Below are positions 7,817-13,485 of a stretch of DNA of 13,485 nucleotides, one piece after another. A model generated the notes under the pieces. The model did not search any database. It worked only from the letters and a program-made list of their open reading frames with translations, and had not been told where the DNA came from. Position numbers and translations under genes: made by a program. Source of the stretch: JBDTLH01 sp039934875 (lineage in GTDB: Bacteria; Acidobacteriota; Terriglobia; Terriglobales; Acidobacteriaceae); the NCBI GenBank assembly GCA_039934875.1, contig JBDTLH010000218.1, positions 1 to 13,485 on the forward strand, in the 5' to 3' direction. Within the stretch, counting starts at the first letter, position 1. Each line of letters begins with the position of its first letter.

Positions 7817-8218
7817 GCTCGTGGATAACTTCGCAGCGGCGGTTGTGGCTCTTTCCCGGTCTCGCAGGTTTGCGCTCAGGTGAACCAGAACCACCTTCCG
7901 CGCACGCCATTCCCCGTCCGAACCTTGCTCCGCAGTCACTTTGACGACTGCGCCTTTGATCAGATCATCGCTGGGATTCGGGTCGCGCCGCTCCAGAGGC
8001 ACCGTCCTGCCGTACACGATGCGCGCCTTGCCCAATTTGACCCGGCGCAGCATCCCATTGCGTCCCTTCACATAGAGCCATCCCGCTTGTGGACCGCTTA
8101 TCAACTCTCCCTGGAATATGCCCACCGGTCCCGCTACTCCGGGAACCGCCAGCAACAGACAAAGCAGAAGTGACCATGCACTTAAAAACAACCCCGCTCT
8201 CCTGTCCCCTGGCTCCAT
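7799..8218 (-). CDS. Small exported protein of unknown function
   Basis: A 139-aa protein that I do not recognise. From ATG 8218 it has a basic start (MEPGDRRAG), a hydrophobic stretch (LFLSAWSLLLCLLLAVPGVAG, residues 10-30) that looks like a signal peptide or membrane anchor, and a mature part of about 110 residues. That part looks like a small beta-rich domain (FQGELISGPQAGWLYVKG, then KLGKARIVYG and AVVKVTAEQ), ending in a charged helical tail. ATG 8218 is preferred over TTG 8245 because AGGTG (8224-8228, minus strand) lies 5 bases before it. The gene converges on the isocitrate dehydrogenase and the two coding ends overlap by 18 bases. It follows murA on the same strand after about 100 bases, so joint transcription is possible. 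The pattern recalls small secreted beta-barrel domains, but I would not name a family. Confidence 0.68.
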
Positions 8219-8223
8219 AGCTG

Positions 8224-8228
8224 CACCT
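8224..8228 (-). promoter_or_regulatory. Ribosome binding site supporting start 8218
   Basis: Minus-strand AGGTG lies 5 bases before ATG 8218. The alternative TTG at 8245 has only a T-rich stretch upstream, so 8218 is chosen. Confidence 0.5.
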
Positions 8229-8319
8229 ATCTGGGTAGGATGCAAAAACCTGGGAATTCAGAGTATTTCACAATGCAATCAGCGCGTCCTGCGGTAAACC
8301 AGCAAGTAATGCCTGACGA

Positions 8320-9645
8320 CTAACCGCCGACGACTTTTTCCAACCCGCTCGCCACCAAACTCCGCTTGGGCAGCATCTCTCCCATGCGCTTCATCTGCGC
8401 CCCTACTCCGCGCAGCTTCTCTTCTATCCGTTCATAACCGCGGTCGATATGATAGACCCGGTCCAAAATAGTCTCCCCGTCCGCCACCAAGGCCGCCAAT
8501 ACCAGCGAAGCCGATGCGCGCAGGTCCGAACACAGCACTGCCGCCGCCGACAGAGGTGTCTTGCCGCGCACGATTGCACGATTGCCATCAATACGGATGT
8601 CCGCACCCATGCGCGACAACTCCTGCGCATGCATAAAACGGTTCTCGAAGATGTTCTCGGTAATCATGGTCGTTCCCTCGCACTGCGTGGCCAGCGTCAT
8701 AAACTGCGCCTGCATGTCAGTGGGAAAGCCGGGATACTCCGCCGTGGTGACATCCCCCGCCCGCAGCTCTCCATTGCCCGACATGGTTACGCGAACCGAA
8801 TCCGCGCTGCTCTTCACCTTTACGCCTATCTCCACCAACTTGGCAAGCAGCGCCGTCAGATGCGCCGGGTCACATCCAGAAACGATCAGATCGCCCGACG
8901 TCAACGCCCCCGCCAGAATGAAGGTGCCAGCCTCAATACGGTCGGGTATGATCCGGTGTTTCGCGCCACCCAAACGCTCCACGCCCTTGATGCGGATGGT
9001 CGAAGTCCCCGCGCCCTCGATCTTCGCTCCCATCTTATTCAGCAACTCCGCGAGATCTGCCACCTCAGGCTCTCGCGCCGCATTCTCAAGCACCGTCTCG
9101 CCATCCGCCAATGTGGCAGCCATCAGCAGGTCTTCGGTTCCGGTAACTGTGATTTTATCGAGGTATATCTCAGCGCCTTTCAAGCGCTCCGCCTTCGCCT
9201 CAATATATCCGTGGTCTTGGGTGATCGTCGCTCCCATCTGCTCCAGGCCCTTCAGGTGCAGATCAATGGGCCGCGCACCAATCGCACACCCGCCAGGCAT
9301 CGACACTCGCGCCACTCCCAGTCGCGCCAGCAGCGGTCCCAGTACCAGTGTCGAGGCGCGCATGGTCTTCACGATCTCATATTTCGCCTGCGGATCGCTC
9401 AGATTTCGGCAACACACCGTTGTGCGATGGTGCGCTCGACCATAACCCATCTCGACCTCCGCACCCATTGAAACCAGCAATCGCCGCTCCGTCTCAATAT
9501 CGCGTACGTCGGGGATGTTCTCGAGGACCACTGTCTCTTCCGTAAGAATGGCCGCCGCAATCGCCGGCAATGCTGCATTCTTCGCCCCGCTCACCCGCAC
9601 TGTCCCCACCAGCGGGTTCCCGCCGCGAATCACAAATTTATCCAT
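8320..9645 (-). CDS. murA: UDP-N-acetylglucosamine 1-carboxyvinyltransferase
   Basis: First committed step of peptidoglycan synthesis: transfer of enolpyruvate from PEP to the 3-OH of UDP-GlcNAc in the cytosol. The 441 aa from ATG 9645 give the usual family start MDKFVIRGGNPLVGTVRVSG and normal length. The frame stays open upstream to 9729, but those 28 residues are unlike MurA. Key residues are visible: K22-N23 in SGAKNAALP, the PEP-reactive cysteine C120 in MPGGCAIGARPIDLH (Cys115 in E. coli, so fosfomycin-sensitive type rather than the Asp variant), D310 in EYPGFPTDMQAQ, and R402 in DRGYER. GGGGAG (9648-9653, minus strand) is a ribosome site set unusually close, 2 bases from ATG. The small exported-protein gene follows. 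A second murA elsewhere in the genome cannot be excluded. Confidence 0.97.
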   Translation of the reverse strand: MDKFVIRGGNPLVGTVRVSGAKNAALPAIAAAILTEETVVLENIPDVRDIETERRLLVSMGAEVEMGYGRAHHRTTVCCRNLSDPQAKYEIVKTMRASTLVLGPLLARLGVARVSMPGGCAIGARPIDLHLKGLEQMGATITQDHGYIEAKAERLKGAEIYLDKITVTGTEDLLMAATLADGETVLENAAREPEVADLAELLNKMGAKIEGAGTSTIRIKGVERLGGAKHRIIPDRIEAGTFILAGALTSGDLIVSGCDPAHLTALLAKLVEIGVKVKSSADSVRVTMSGNGELRAGDVTTAEYPGFPTDMQAQFMTLATQCEGTTMITENIFENRFMHAQELSRMGADIRIDGNRAIVRGKTPLSAAAVLCSDLRASASLVLAALVADGETILDRVYHIDRGYERIEEKLRGVGAQMKRMGEMLPKRSLVASGLEKVVGG

Positions 9646-9880
9646 ATCTCCCCAAAACACATCGCAAACACACCGCGCCTGACGTGATTGTAGTCCGCCG
9701 TCGTTGCGGTATCGCCGCGGAATCGTCATTGCGAAAGATTACAGCAGTCCCACCGTTGCTGCACGTTGGATAATTCATTCTGATCGCTTGAGCTCGAAAT
9801 CTATGAAATCCCTCGCGGACAAGATTTGAGCTCCGCTGCCGCAATCCAGAGTCGCTTTAAACTGCTTAACCGCTCTCAGA
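9646..9880. other. Gap upstream of murA with a bulged inverted repeat
   Basis: These 235 bases separate the receiver-like gene from murA, both on the minus strand. GAGCTC-g-AAATC (9790-9801) can pair with GATTT-GAGCTC (9823-9833), an 11-bp stem with one bulged base and a 21-base loop. TTGAGCTC is also a direct repeat (9788-9795 and 9826-9833). No T-run follows on the minus strand, so a terminator is doubtful. The murA promoter should be here, but I see no clear -35/-10 pair. The short open frames in this gap look like chance. Confidence 0.4.
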
Positions 9881-10429
9881 CTAGACAGCAAACCTGCCGC
9901 CCTCAAATAGCGGCAGTCCTGTCGCTTTCGTTTTCTTACCGGATGCCTTCTCCTGCTGGCTGGTCGTTCCCGCGCCCACATATTCAACATGCAGCGGCAC
10001 AGCAGCAAGTCTTCTCATACGATTGCCCTCAATCAACTCGGCCAGCGCCGCAAGAATTCGCTCTTGCCCATCACGGGAATCTACGGCCGCATCGGCCAGT
10101 GATTCTGAGCAATACCCGCTGCGATGCAATACCAGCAATCTCGGTCGCGCACCTAAAGTCCGTCGAATCATCGCTCCGATCCGATGCCGTTCTTCCATGG
10201 GCACAGTGTGGCATAGAATGACCGCCGAAAAGATATGTGCTTGCAGCAAGTGCACGGGCAAGCTAAGGACCGCCGCTGCAGTCCTGTGTTTCGCAAGAAG
10301 ATATGCCGCTTCCTTCTCCCCCGTGACCACAGTGACGATGTATCCCGCCTTTTCCAGAATCATCCTCTGGGTCGAAAGTGATGCAAGCGGGCGGCCGATC
10401 AGCAGAACAGTACAGCAGACGGAATTCAT
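9881..10429 (-). CDS. Degenerate response-regulator receiver-like protein
   Basis: A 182-aa protein whose first 105 residues follow the receiver (CheY) layout: beta strand CTVLLIGRPLASLSTQRMIL (6-25), second strand GYIVTVVTG (29-37), third strand FSAVILCHTVP (67-77), fourth strand RPRLLVLHRSGY (95-106). The chemistry is gone: the acidic pair is replaced by I11-G12, the phospho-acceptor aspartate position holds C73 in VILCHTVP, and no switch lysine is seen after the fourth strand. The stretch between helix 2 and strand 3 also looks longer than usual. The C-terminal part (about 120-182) is basic and probably flexible, with no recognisable output domain. It would be a stand-alone pseudo-receiver acting by protein contact, if stable. 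ATG 10429 has a strong ribosome site (AGAGGAG, 10434-10440, 4 bases away), so it is probably expressed. Fold assignment is inference from pattern, not a search. Confidence 0.7.
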   Translation of the reverse strand: MNSVCCTVLLIGRPLASLSTQRMILEKAGYIVTVVTGEKEAAYLLAKHRTAAAVLSLPVHLLQAHIFSAVILCHTVPMEERHRIGAMIRRTLGARPRLLVLHRSGYCSESLADAAVDSRDGQERILAALAELIEGNRMRRLAAVPLHVEYVGAGTTSQQEKASGKKTKATGLPLFEGGRFAV

Positions 10430-10444
10430 GACACTCCTCTGACA

Positions 10445-10468
10445 GGAGCTAGATAAATAGTTAGCTCC
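10445..10468 (-). repeat. Inverted repeat (hairpin) beside a ribosome binding site
   Basis: GGAGCTA and TAGCTCC form a perfect 7-bp stem with a 10-base AT-rich loop. In the minus-strand transcript the hairpin ends 4 bases before the ribosome site of the receiver-like gene, where it could affect translation or mRNA stability. Confidence 0.5.
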
Positions 10469-10541
10469 ATCTTTGTAGCTGAATCCTAAATCTACTCTTT
10501 TTTTCTGGGAAGTAAATTCTATGTCGCACCTACTCCATAAG

Positions 10542-10568
10542 TAATTAACTTTTTGATTACCTAATTAA
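10542..10568. repeat. Two direct TAATTAA boxes 20 bases apart
   Basis: TAATTAA at 10542-10548 and 10562-10568 are identical and spaced two helical turns apart in an AT-rich stretch. This fits paired binding sites on one DNA face, or simply promoter AT-richness. Confidence 0.4.
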
Positions 10569-10655
10569 GTATAGTGGCTTAACCAAGCACATGCGTAGCA
10601 ATGGCGGAACCCGTGTGGGCTGAGGCTGAATCCCTCGGTACATCACTCACTGACA

Positions 10656-10676
10656 TGCCGAGTGCCGAATGTTGAG
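10656..10676. repeat. Three degenerate 7-base units
   Basis: TGCCGAG, TGCCGAA and TGTTGAG follow one another without gap, just beyond the end of the glycine-zipper gene. The first two differ by one base and the third by two to three. Confidence 0.5.
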
Positions 10677-10700
10677 TTCCCAAGCGCGCGCAGCAACCTT

Positions 10701-11105
10701 CTATTGCGGGCGTCCACGATAGTACGGGCGACCATCAGGATAGTTGTCGCCCTGCCCCGGTTGCGCATACCCCTTTTCAGCGGACGGATAGTATTCACCG
10801 TCGTTGGAATAATATTGGCTATATTCGCGCTGACGACGATAGCGGTCAACGGCGTATCCCGCGCCTGCCCCGGCGGTGGCGCCGACTAGAGCACCTCTCT
10901 TGCCACCCAACATGCCTCCGACTGCGGCCCCGCCCACCGTTGCGCCGCCAATTATCGCGATGCTCTTAGCTGTATCGCCGAAATAGGTGTTCGGGCTATA
11001 TGCATTCTGTGCTGCGGCGTTCTGCGCCAGCGGCACGCCCATTGCGATTGCAGTAATTCCAAGAACCGCAGTGCGGACGAGTTTACATTTCAACAACGCG
11101 TTCAT
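10701..11105 (-). CDS. Small exported glycine-zipper protein
   Basis: A 134-aa envelope protein. Residues 1-33 form a signal peptide (basic MNALLKCKLVRT, hydrophobic AVLGITAIAMGVPLA, likely cut after NAAA or AAAQ). Residues 48-84 are a glycine-zipper: GG pairs or GxxxG at 53-54, 58-59, 63-64, 67-68, 75, 79, 81 and 83, a pattern that packs helices in membranes and is common in outer-membrane or OmpA-linked small proteins. Residues 85-134 are polar and rich in tyrosine, glutamine, glycine and proline (YRRQREYSQYYSNDGEYY), probably disordered. There is no lipobox, so it is probably not a lipoprotein. ATG 11105 has the purine-rich site AAGGGGG (11110-11116). A plausible promoter lies at 11143-11171. 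Its exact role is unknown; envelope stress or membrane association would fit similar proteins. Confidence 0.82.
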   Translation of the reverse strand: MNALLKCKLVRTAVLGITAIAMGVPLAQNAAAQNAYSPNTYFGDTAKSIAIIGGATVGGAAVGGMLGGKRGALVGATAGAGAGYAVDRYRRQREYSQYYSNDGEYYPSAEKGYAQPGQGDNYPDGRPYYRGRPQ

Positions 11106-11142
11106 GACACCCCCTTGACTTCATCAAACTTTGCTTTGCCTG

Positions 11143-11171
11143 ACTATCGGAGGAACCCTACACAAAACCAA
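11143..11171 (-). promoter_or_regulatory. Possible sigma-70 promoter of the glycine-zipper gene
   Basis: On the minus strand TTGGTT (11166-11171) and GATAGT (11143-11148) are 17 bases apart, a standard -35/-10 arrangement. Transcription would begin near 11136, about 30 bases before ATG 11105. Both boxes are imperfect. Confidence 0.4.
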
Positions 11172-11221
11172 ATGTTGCCGCTAACGTGTACAGATATGTC
11201 AGCCTTCCTCAAGCCGGAGAC

Positions 11222-12715
11222 TCACCTCTGGAACGTCTGCTTCCAATTCGAGTGGACACCGATGGATTGTAGGCTGGTCGAGTCCCAACCACCGCCCAGG
11301 GCTTTGACCAGGTAAACTGAAGTCACCAGCCGTTGGCCGAGGATTTGCGTCGCCAGGCGCTGGTTGGTCAAAAGCGTCTCCTGCGCGGTGATCACATCAA
11401 GGTAGGTGGTAATGCCACCCACGTAACGGTCATTGGCGATGCGCAGCGCGGTTTGCGCATCCGCCACCGCCTCTTGCTGGGTCTTGGCGGCGCCTGCCAG
11501 CACATCGAGGCCGGCAATGCCATCCTCTACCTGCTGAAAAGCGGTCAGCACCGTCTGGCGGTAGTTGGCGACCGACTCACCATAGATCGATTTCTGGTAA
11601 TCGATCTGCGCGTGGGTGCGTCCGCCGTTAAAGATGGTCTGCGCGGCGCCCGCTCCCAGAGACCAGATAAAGCTGGGAGCGCTGAACACCTGCGAAACCG
11701 CGGCGGATTGTACGCCACCGCCGGCAAACAAATTGATGCTGGGATAGAGAGCGCTTTCGGCGACTCCTATATAAGCGTTCTGGGCAGCGACCTGCCGCTC
11801 CGCCAGCGCAATGTCAGGACGGCGCTCAAGCACGTCAGAGGGAATGCCGGTGGGTATTGCGGGAGGACCGATATTCAGCGGCTTTACCGCAATTGAAAAC
11901 AAGGAAGCGGGGGCCCCAGTCAGCGCGGCAATGGCATGTTCAAATTGCTTGCGCTGTTGTATCAACAACGCGGCCTGAGTGCGCGTCGAATCGAGCAGTG
12001 TGCGTTGCTGTGCGACATCCAGCCCGGAAGCGACCCCTCCGTTATGGCGGTTGACCACCAGTTGCAGGCCGCGCGCCTCGAACGATACTCCTGAATTCAA
12101 TACTTGAATCTCCGCATCGAGTTCGCGCAATTGAAAGTAGTCGGCGGCGAGCTCAGAGGCGATCACCAGGCGGACATTCTCGAGGTTGGCGGCCTGCGAT
12201 TGATAGAGTTCGTTAGCGGCTTCGACGTTCTTCCGCACCGCGCCGAAGATATCCACCTCGTAATTCAGGCTGAATGGAATTTGGAAATTGCTTTGCGTTA
12301 TGGGCGCGAGCGAGGTCGCCGATCCGGTAATAGGCCGGTTGCCGGAGAGCCGTGAACGCTGCACCGAGGGCCCCGCACTGAAACCCGGAAAATAACCGGC
12401 GGTTTGGATCCGCGCGAACGACCGTGCCTGCTCCAGTTGATTGCGCGCTACCTCTACGGTCTGATTGGCTTGCTGTGATTGCGCCATTAAGCCGTCGAGA
12501 GTTCGGTCCGCAAAGATCGTCCACCAATCACCCTTGGAAATTGTGTCTTTGGGGGTGGCGGCGCGAAACGGCGCCTGCTCCTTCCACGCGGACGGCGTCT
12601 GCACTCGTGGACGCTGGTACCTCGGTCCCACCGCGCAACCTCCCAGAAGTAATAGCGCTACCGCGATTGCTGCGGGCGGGATCCCAGGCAAATGCCGTGA
12701 TACCGTGGGCCGCAA
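11222..12715 (-). CDS. RND efflux outer-membrane factor lipoprotein (NodT/OprM type)
   Basis: Outer-membrane channel of a tripartite efflux pump, forming the TolC-like trimeric duct. The 497-aa precursor has a signal peptide ending in a lipobox (LLLLGGC, lipidated C27), then CAVGPRYQRPRVQTPSAWK, the usual start of mature NodT-family proteins. Two repeated outer-membrane-efflux domains follow, about 70-275 and 285-475, with family-like pieces SLNYEVDIFGAVRKNVEAA in the first and RRPDIALAERQVAAQNAYIGVA and GGITTYLDVITAQETLL in the second. The start is TTG 12715, directly after the TAA of the fusion-protein gene. GGAGAGG (12724-12730, minus strand) sits 8 bases before it, so I trust this rare start. 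Length is normal. It is the last gene of the unit visible here; the gap to the glycine-zipper gene has no clear terminator. Substrates cannot be predicted. Confidence 0.93.
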   Translation of the reverse strand: MRPTVSRHLPGIPPAAIAVALLLLGGCAVGPRYQRPRVQTPSAWKEQAPFRAATPKDTISKGDWWTIFADRTLDGLMAQSQQANQTVEVARNQLEQARSFARIQTAGYFPGFSAGPSVQRSRLSGNRPITGSATSLAPITQSNFQIPFSLNYEVDIFGAVRKNVEAANELYQSQAANLENVRLVIASELAADYFQLRELDAEIQVLNSGVSFEARGLQLVVNRHNGGVASGLDVAQQRTLLDSTRTQAALLIQQRKQFEHAIAALTGAPASLFSIAVKPLNIGPPAIPTGIPSDVLERRPDIALAERQVAAQNAYIGVAESALYPSINLFAGGGVQSAAVSQVFSAPSFIWSLGAGAAQTIFNGGRTHAQIDYQKSIYGESVANYRQTVLTAFQQVEDGIAGLDVLAGAAKTQQEAVADAQTALRIANDRYVGGITTYLDVITAQETLLTNQRLATQILGQRLVTSVYLVKALGGGWDSTSLQSIGVHSNWKQTFQR

Positions 12716-13485
12716 TTACGAATCCTCTCCGTTCGCGCTCTTTGCAGAGGGGGCTGCTGCTTCCTGCTTGGGATGCACTTCCGCTCCATCCTGCAGCGAG
12801 TCGGCGGGATTTACGACAATCTGGTCGGATGCATTCAGCCCGCTGAGTATCTCAACTTTGTTGCCGAAATCCCGTCCGATCTGCACCGCTTTGAGCGATA
12901 CCTTATTGTCCGTTCCGACCACCGCCACGCGAGGTCCCTCCGGACGAAAGAGCAGCGTATTCACGGGCACCGTCATCCGCTCTACCCTCACGGGCACGTC
13001 GAAGCTAACCTGCGCGAATGATCCAGGCAGCAGCTTGTTATTGCGGTTGGGAACATCCACTTCGGTCAGCAGGGTGCGGCTGGCCGGGTCGATGGAATTG
13101 GAAGTCCGCATCACGGTGCCCTCAAATCTTTGCGCGGGATATTCATCCAGATGCAGGTAAGCCTTCTGCCCCGGCTTAATGGATGGAGCGTAACGTTGAG
13201 GAACGCTGATGTAAACCCGCAGAGGATCCACTTGCGCGACGTCGAAGAGCTCTTTGCCCGCACTGGCGCTACCCGCGGTAATCAGTGCTCCGATATCTGT
13301 ATTGCGGCGAGTGATAACGCCATTGAAGGGGGCATAAACGTGCTTGAATCCTTCCATCTGCTGAAGACGCTTTACGTTCGCATCCGCTGAGGCGAGGTTG
13401 GCCTGCGCCTGCGCGTAACCGCTGGTCTGCTGGTCCACCTCCTGCTGCGATACCGAATCGGATTTCCTCAGATTGATCCAGCGCT
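12716..13485 (-). CDS. RND efflux membrane fusion protein (HlyD/AcrA type), 5' partial
   Basis: Periplasmic adaptor linking an inner-membrane RND pump to the outer-membrane factor. The frame stays open to the right edge: bases upstream of GTG 13438 encode RWINLRKSDSVSQQEV, typical hairpin-domain sequence of AcrA-like adaptors, so the true start is outside. Visible parts in order are the end of the alpha-hairpin (QAQANLASADANVKRLQQ), the lipoyl half-motif VYAPFNGVITRRNTDIGALI, the beta-barrel (LRVYISVPQRYAPSIKPGQ, TVMRTSNSIDPASRTLLTEV, LPGSFAQVSFDV) and the membrane-proximal domain. The C-terminus is complete. The next gene starts at the base after its stop, so the two are co-translated. In the commonest operons the pump gene lies between these two; here it does not, so a pump should be upstream beyond the window or encoded elsewhere. 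Confidence 0.93.
   Translation of the reverse strand, partial: RWINLRKSDSVSQQEVDQQTSGYAQAQANLASADANVKRLQQMEGFKHVYAPFNGVITRRNTDIGALITAGSASAGKELFDVAQVDPLRVYISVPQRYAPSIKPGQKAYLHLDEYPAQRFEGTVMRTSNSIDPASRTLLTEVDVPNRNNKLLPGSFAQVSFDVPVRVERMTVPVNTLLFRPEGPRVAVVGTDNKVSLKAVQIGRDFGNKVEILSGLNASDQIVVNPADSLQDGAEVHPKQEAAAPSAKSANGEDS
12724..12730 (-). promoter_or_regulatory. Ribosome binding site supporting the TTG start of the outer-membrane factor
   Basis: Minus-strand GGAGAGG lies 8 bases before TTG 12715, inside the last codons of the fusion-protein gene. It decides in favour of the TTG start and implies coupled translation. Confidence 0.6.

Larger units (their letters stand above)
10430..10700. promoter_or_regulatory. 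AT-rich intergenic leader of the receiver-like gene
   Basis: A 271-base gap, markedly AT-rich between about 10440 and 10580. From the gene outward (minus-strand leader) it has the ribosome site 10434-10440, then a perfect 7-bp inverted repeat GGAGCTA/TAGCTCC (10445-10451 and 10462-10468, 10-base loop) just upstream of that site, a T7 run (10498-10504), and two direct copies of TAATTAA (10542-10548 and 10562-10568) 20 bases apart, about two helical turns. Next to the glycine-zipper gene are 7-base units TGCCGAG, TGCCGAA and TGTTGAG (10656-10676). A promoter is expected here, but I cannot fix its -35/-10. Confidence 0.5.

Noticed and set aside
8449..9471. Long plus-strand open frames (340 and 294 codons) opposite murA
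   Set aside because: They lie wholly antisense to a gene with all catalytic residues intact, have low-complexity basic or serine-rich translations, and match no family. They are typical shadows in GC-rich DNA.
9646..9729. N-terminal extension of murA to 9729
   Set aside because: The extra 28 residues do not resemble MurA, and MDKFVIRGG at 9645 is the standard start.
10577..10620. Possible riboswitch between the glycine-zipper and receiver-like genes
   Set aside because: Only tiny stems (GCTT/AAGC, CCC/GGG) are seen, and none of the conserved cores of known riboswitch classes that I could recognise, such as cyclic-di-GMP or cobalamin.

Overview
The window is GC-rich, gene-dense bacterial chromosome. 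It holds eleven complete or near-complete genes plus one gene cut by each end. The gene set, protein style and AT-rich intergenic patches suggest a soil Acidobacteriota (Terriglobia-like), but there is no rRNA or clade-specific marker, so this is inference. I see no insertion sequence, phage gene, CRISPR array, tRNA or rRNA. Most of the window is housekeeping.

Layout, left to right. (1) 1-1457, plus: an acyl-CoA synthetase of the 4-coumarate-CoA ligase type, cut at its 5' end. (2) 1556-4146, minus: a two-gene unit with nadE (glutamine-dependent NAD+ synthetase) first, then, 11 bases on, a secreted DsbA-like thiol oxidoreductase. It converges on the ligase across a patch of short degenerate repeats. 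(3) 4309-6163, plus: a 100-aa DUF3467 protein whose end overlaps a multi-spanning GT-C glycosyltransferase. A (CCCG)4 tract lies in the overlap. (4) 6267-7816, plus: nrdR, then an NAD-type isocitrate dehydrogenase. A REP-like hairpin is built into the last codons of nrdR. (5) 7799-9645, minus: murA (peptidoglycan precursor synthesis), then a small exported protein whose end overlaps the isocitrate dehydrogenase end. (6) 9881-11105, minus: a receiver-fold protein that has lost its phosphorylation residues, preceded upstream by a small exported glycine-zipper protein. An AT-rich intergenic region separates them. (7) 11222-13485, minus: an RND-type efflux unit with a membrane fusion protein (cut by the window end) directly abutting an outer-membrane factor lipoprotein. 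The inner-membrane pump is not between them.

Functionally this is a mix of cofactor and central metabolism (nadE, isocitrate dehydrogenase, acyl-CoA ligase), control of deoxynucleotide synthesis (nrdR), envelope building (murA, glycosyltransferase, glycine-zipper protein, DsbA-like protein) and efflux. No obvious new multi-gene system is present. The points most worth a second look are the degenerate receiver with its AT-rich leader, the recurring 7-8 base degenerate tandem repeats in three intergenic gaps, the hairpin recruited into nrdR, and the tetranucleotide tract at the glycosyltransferase start.
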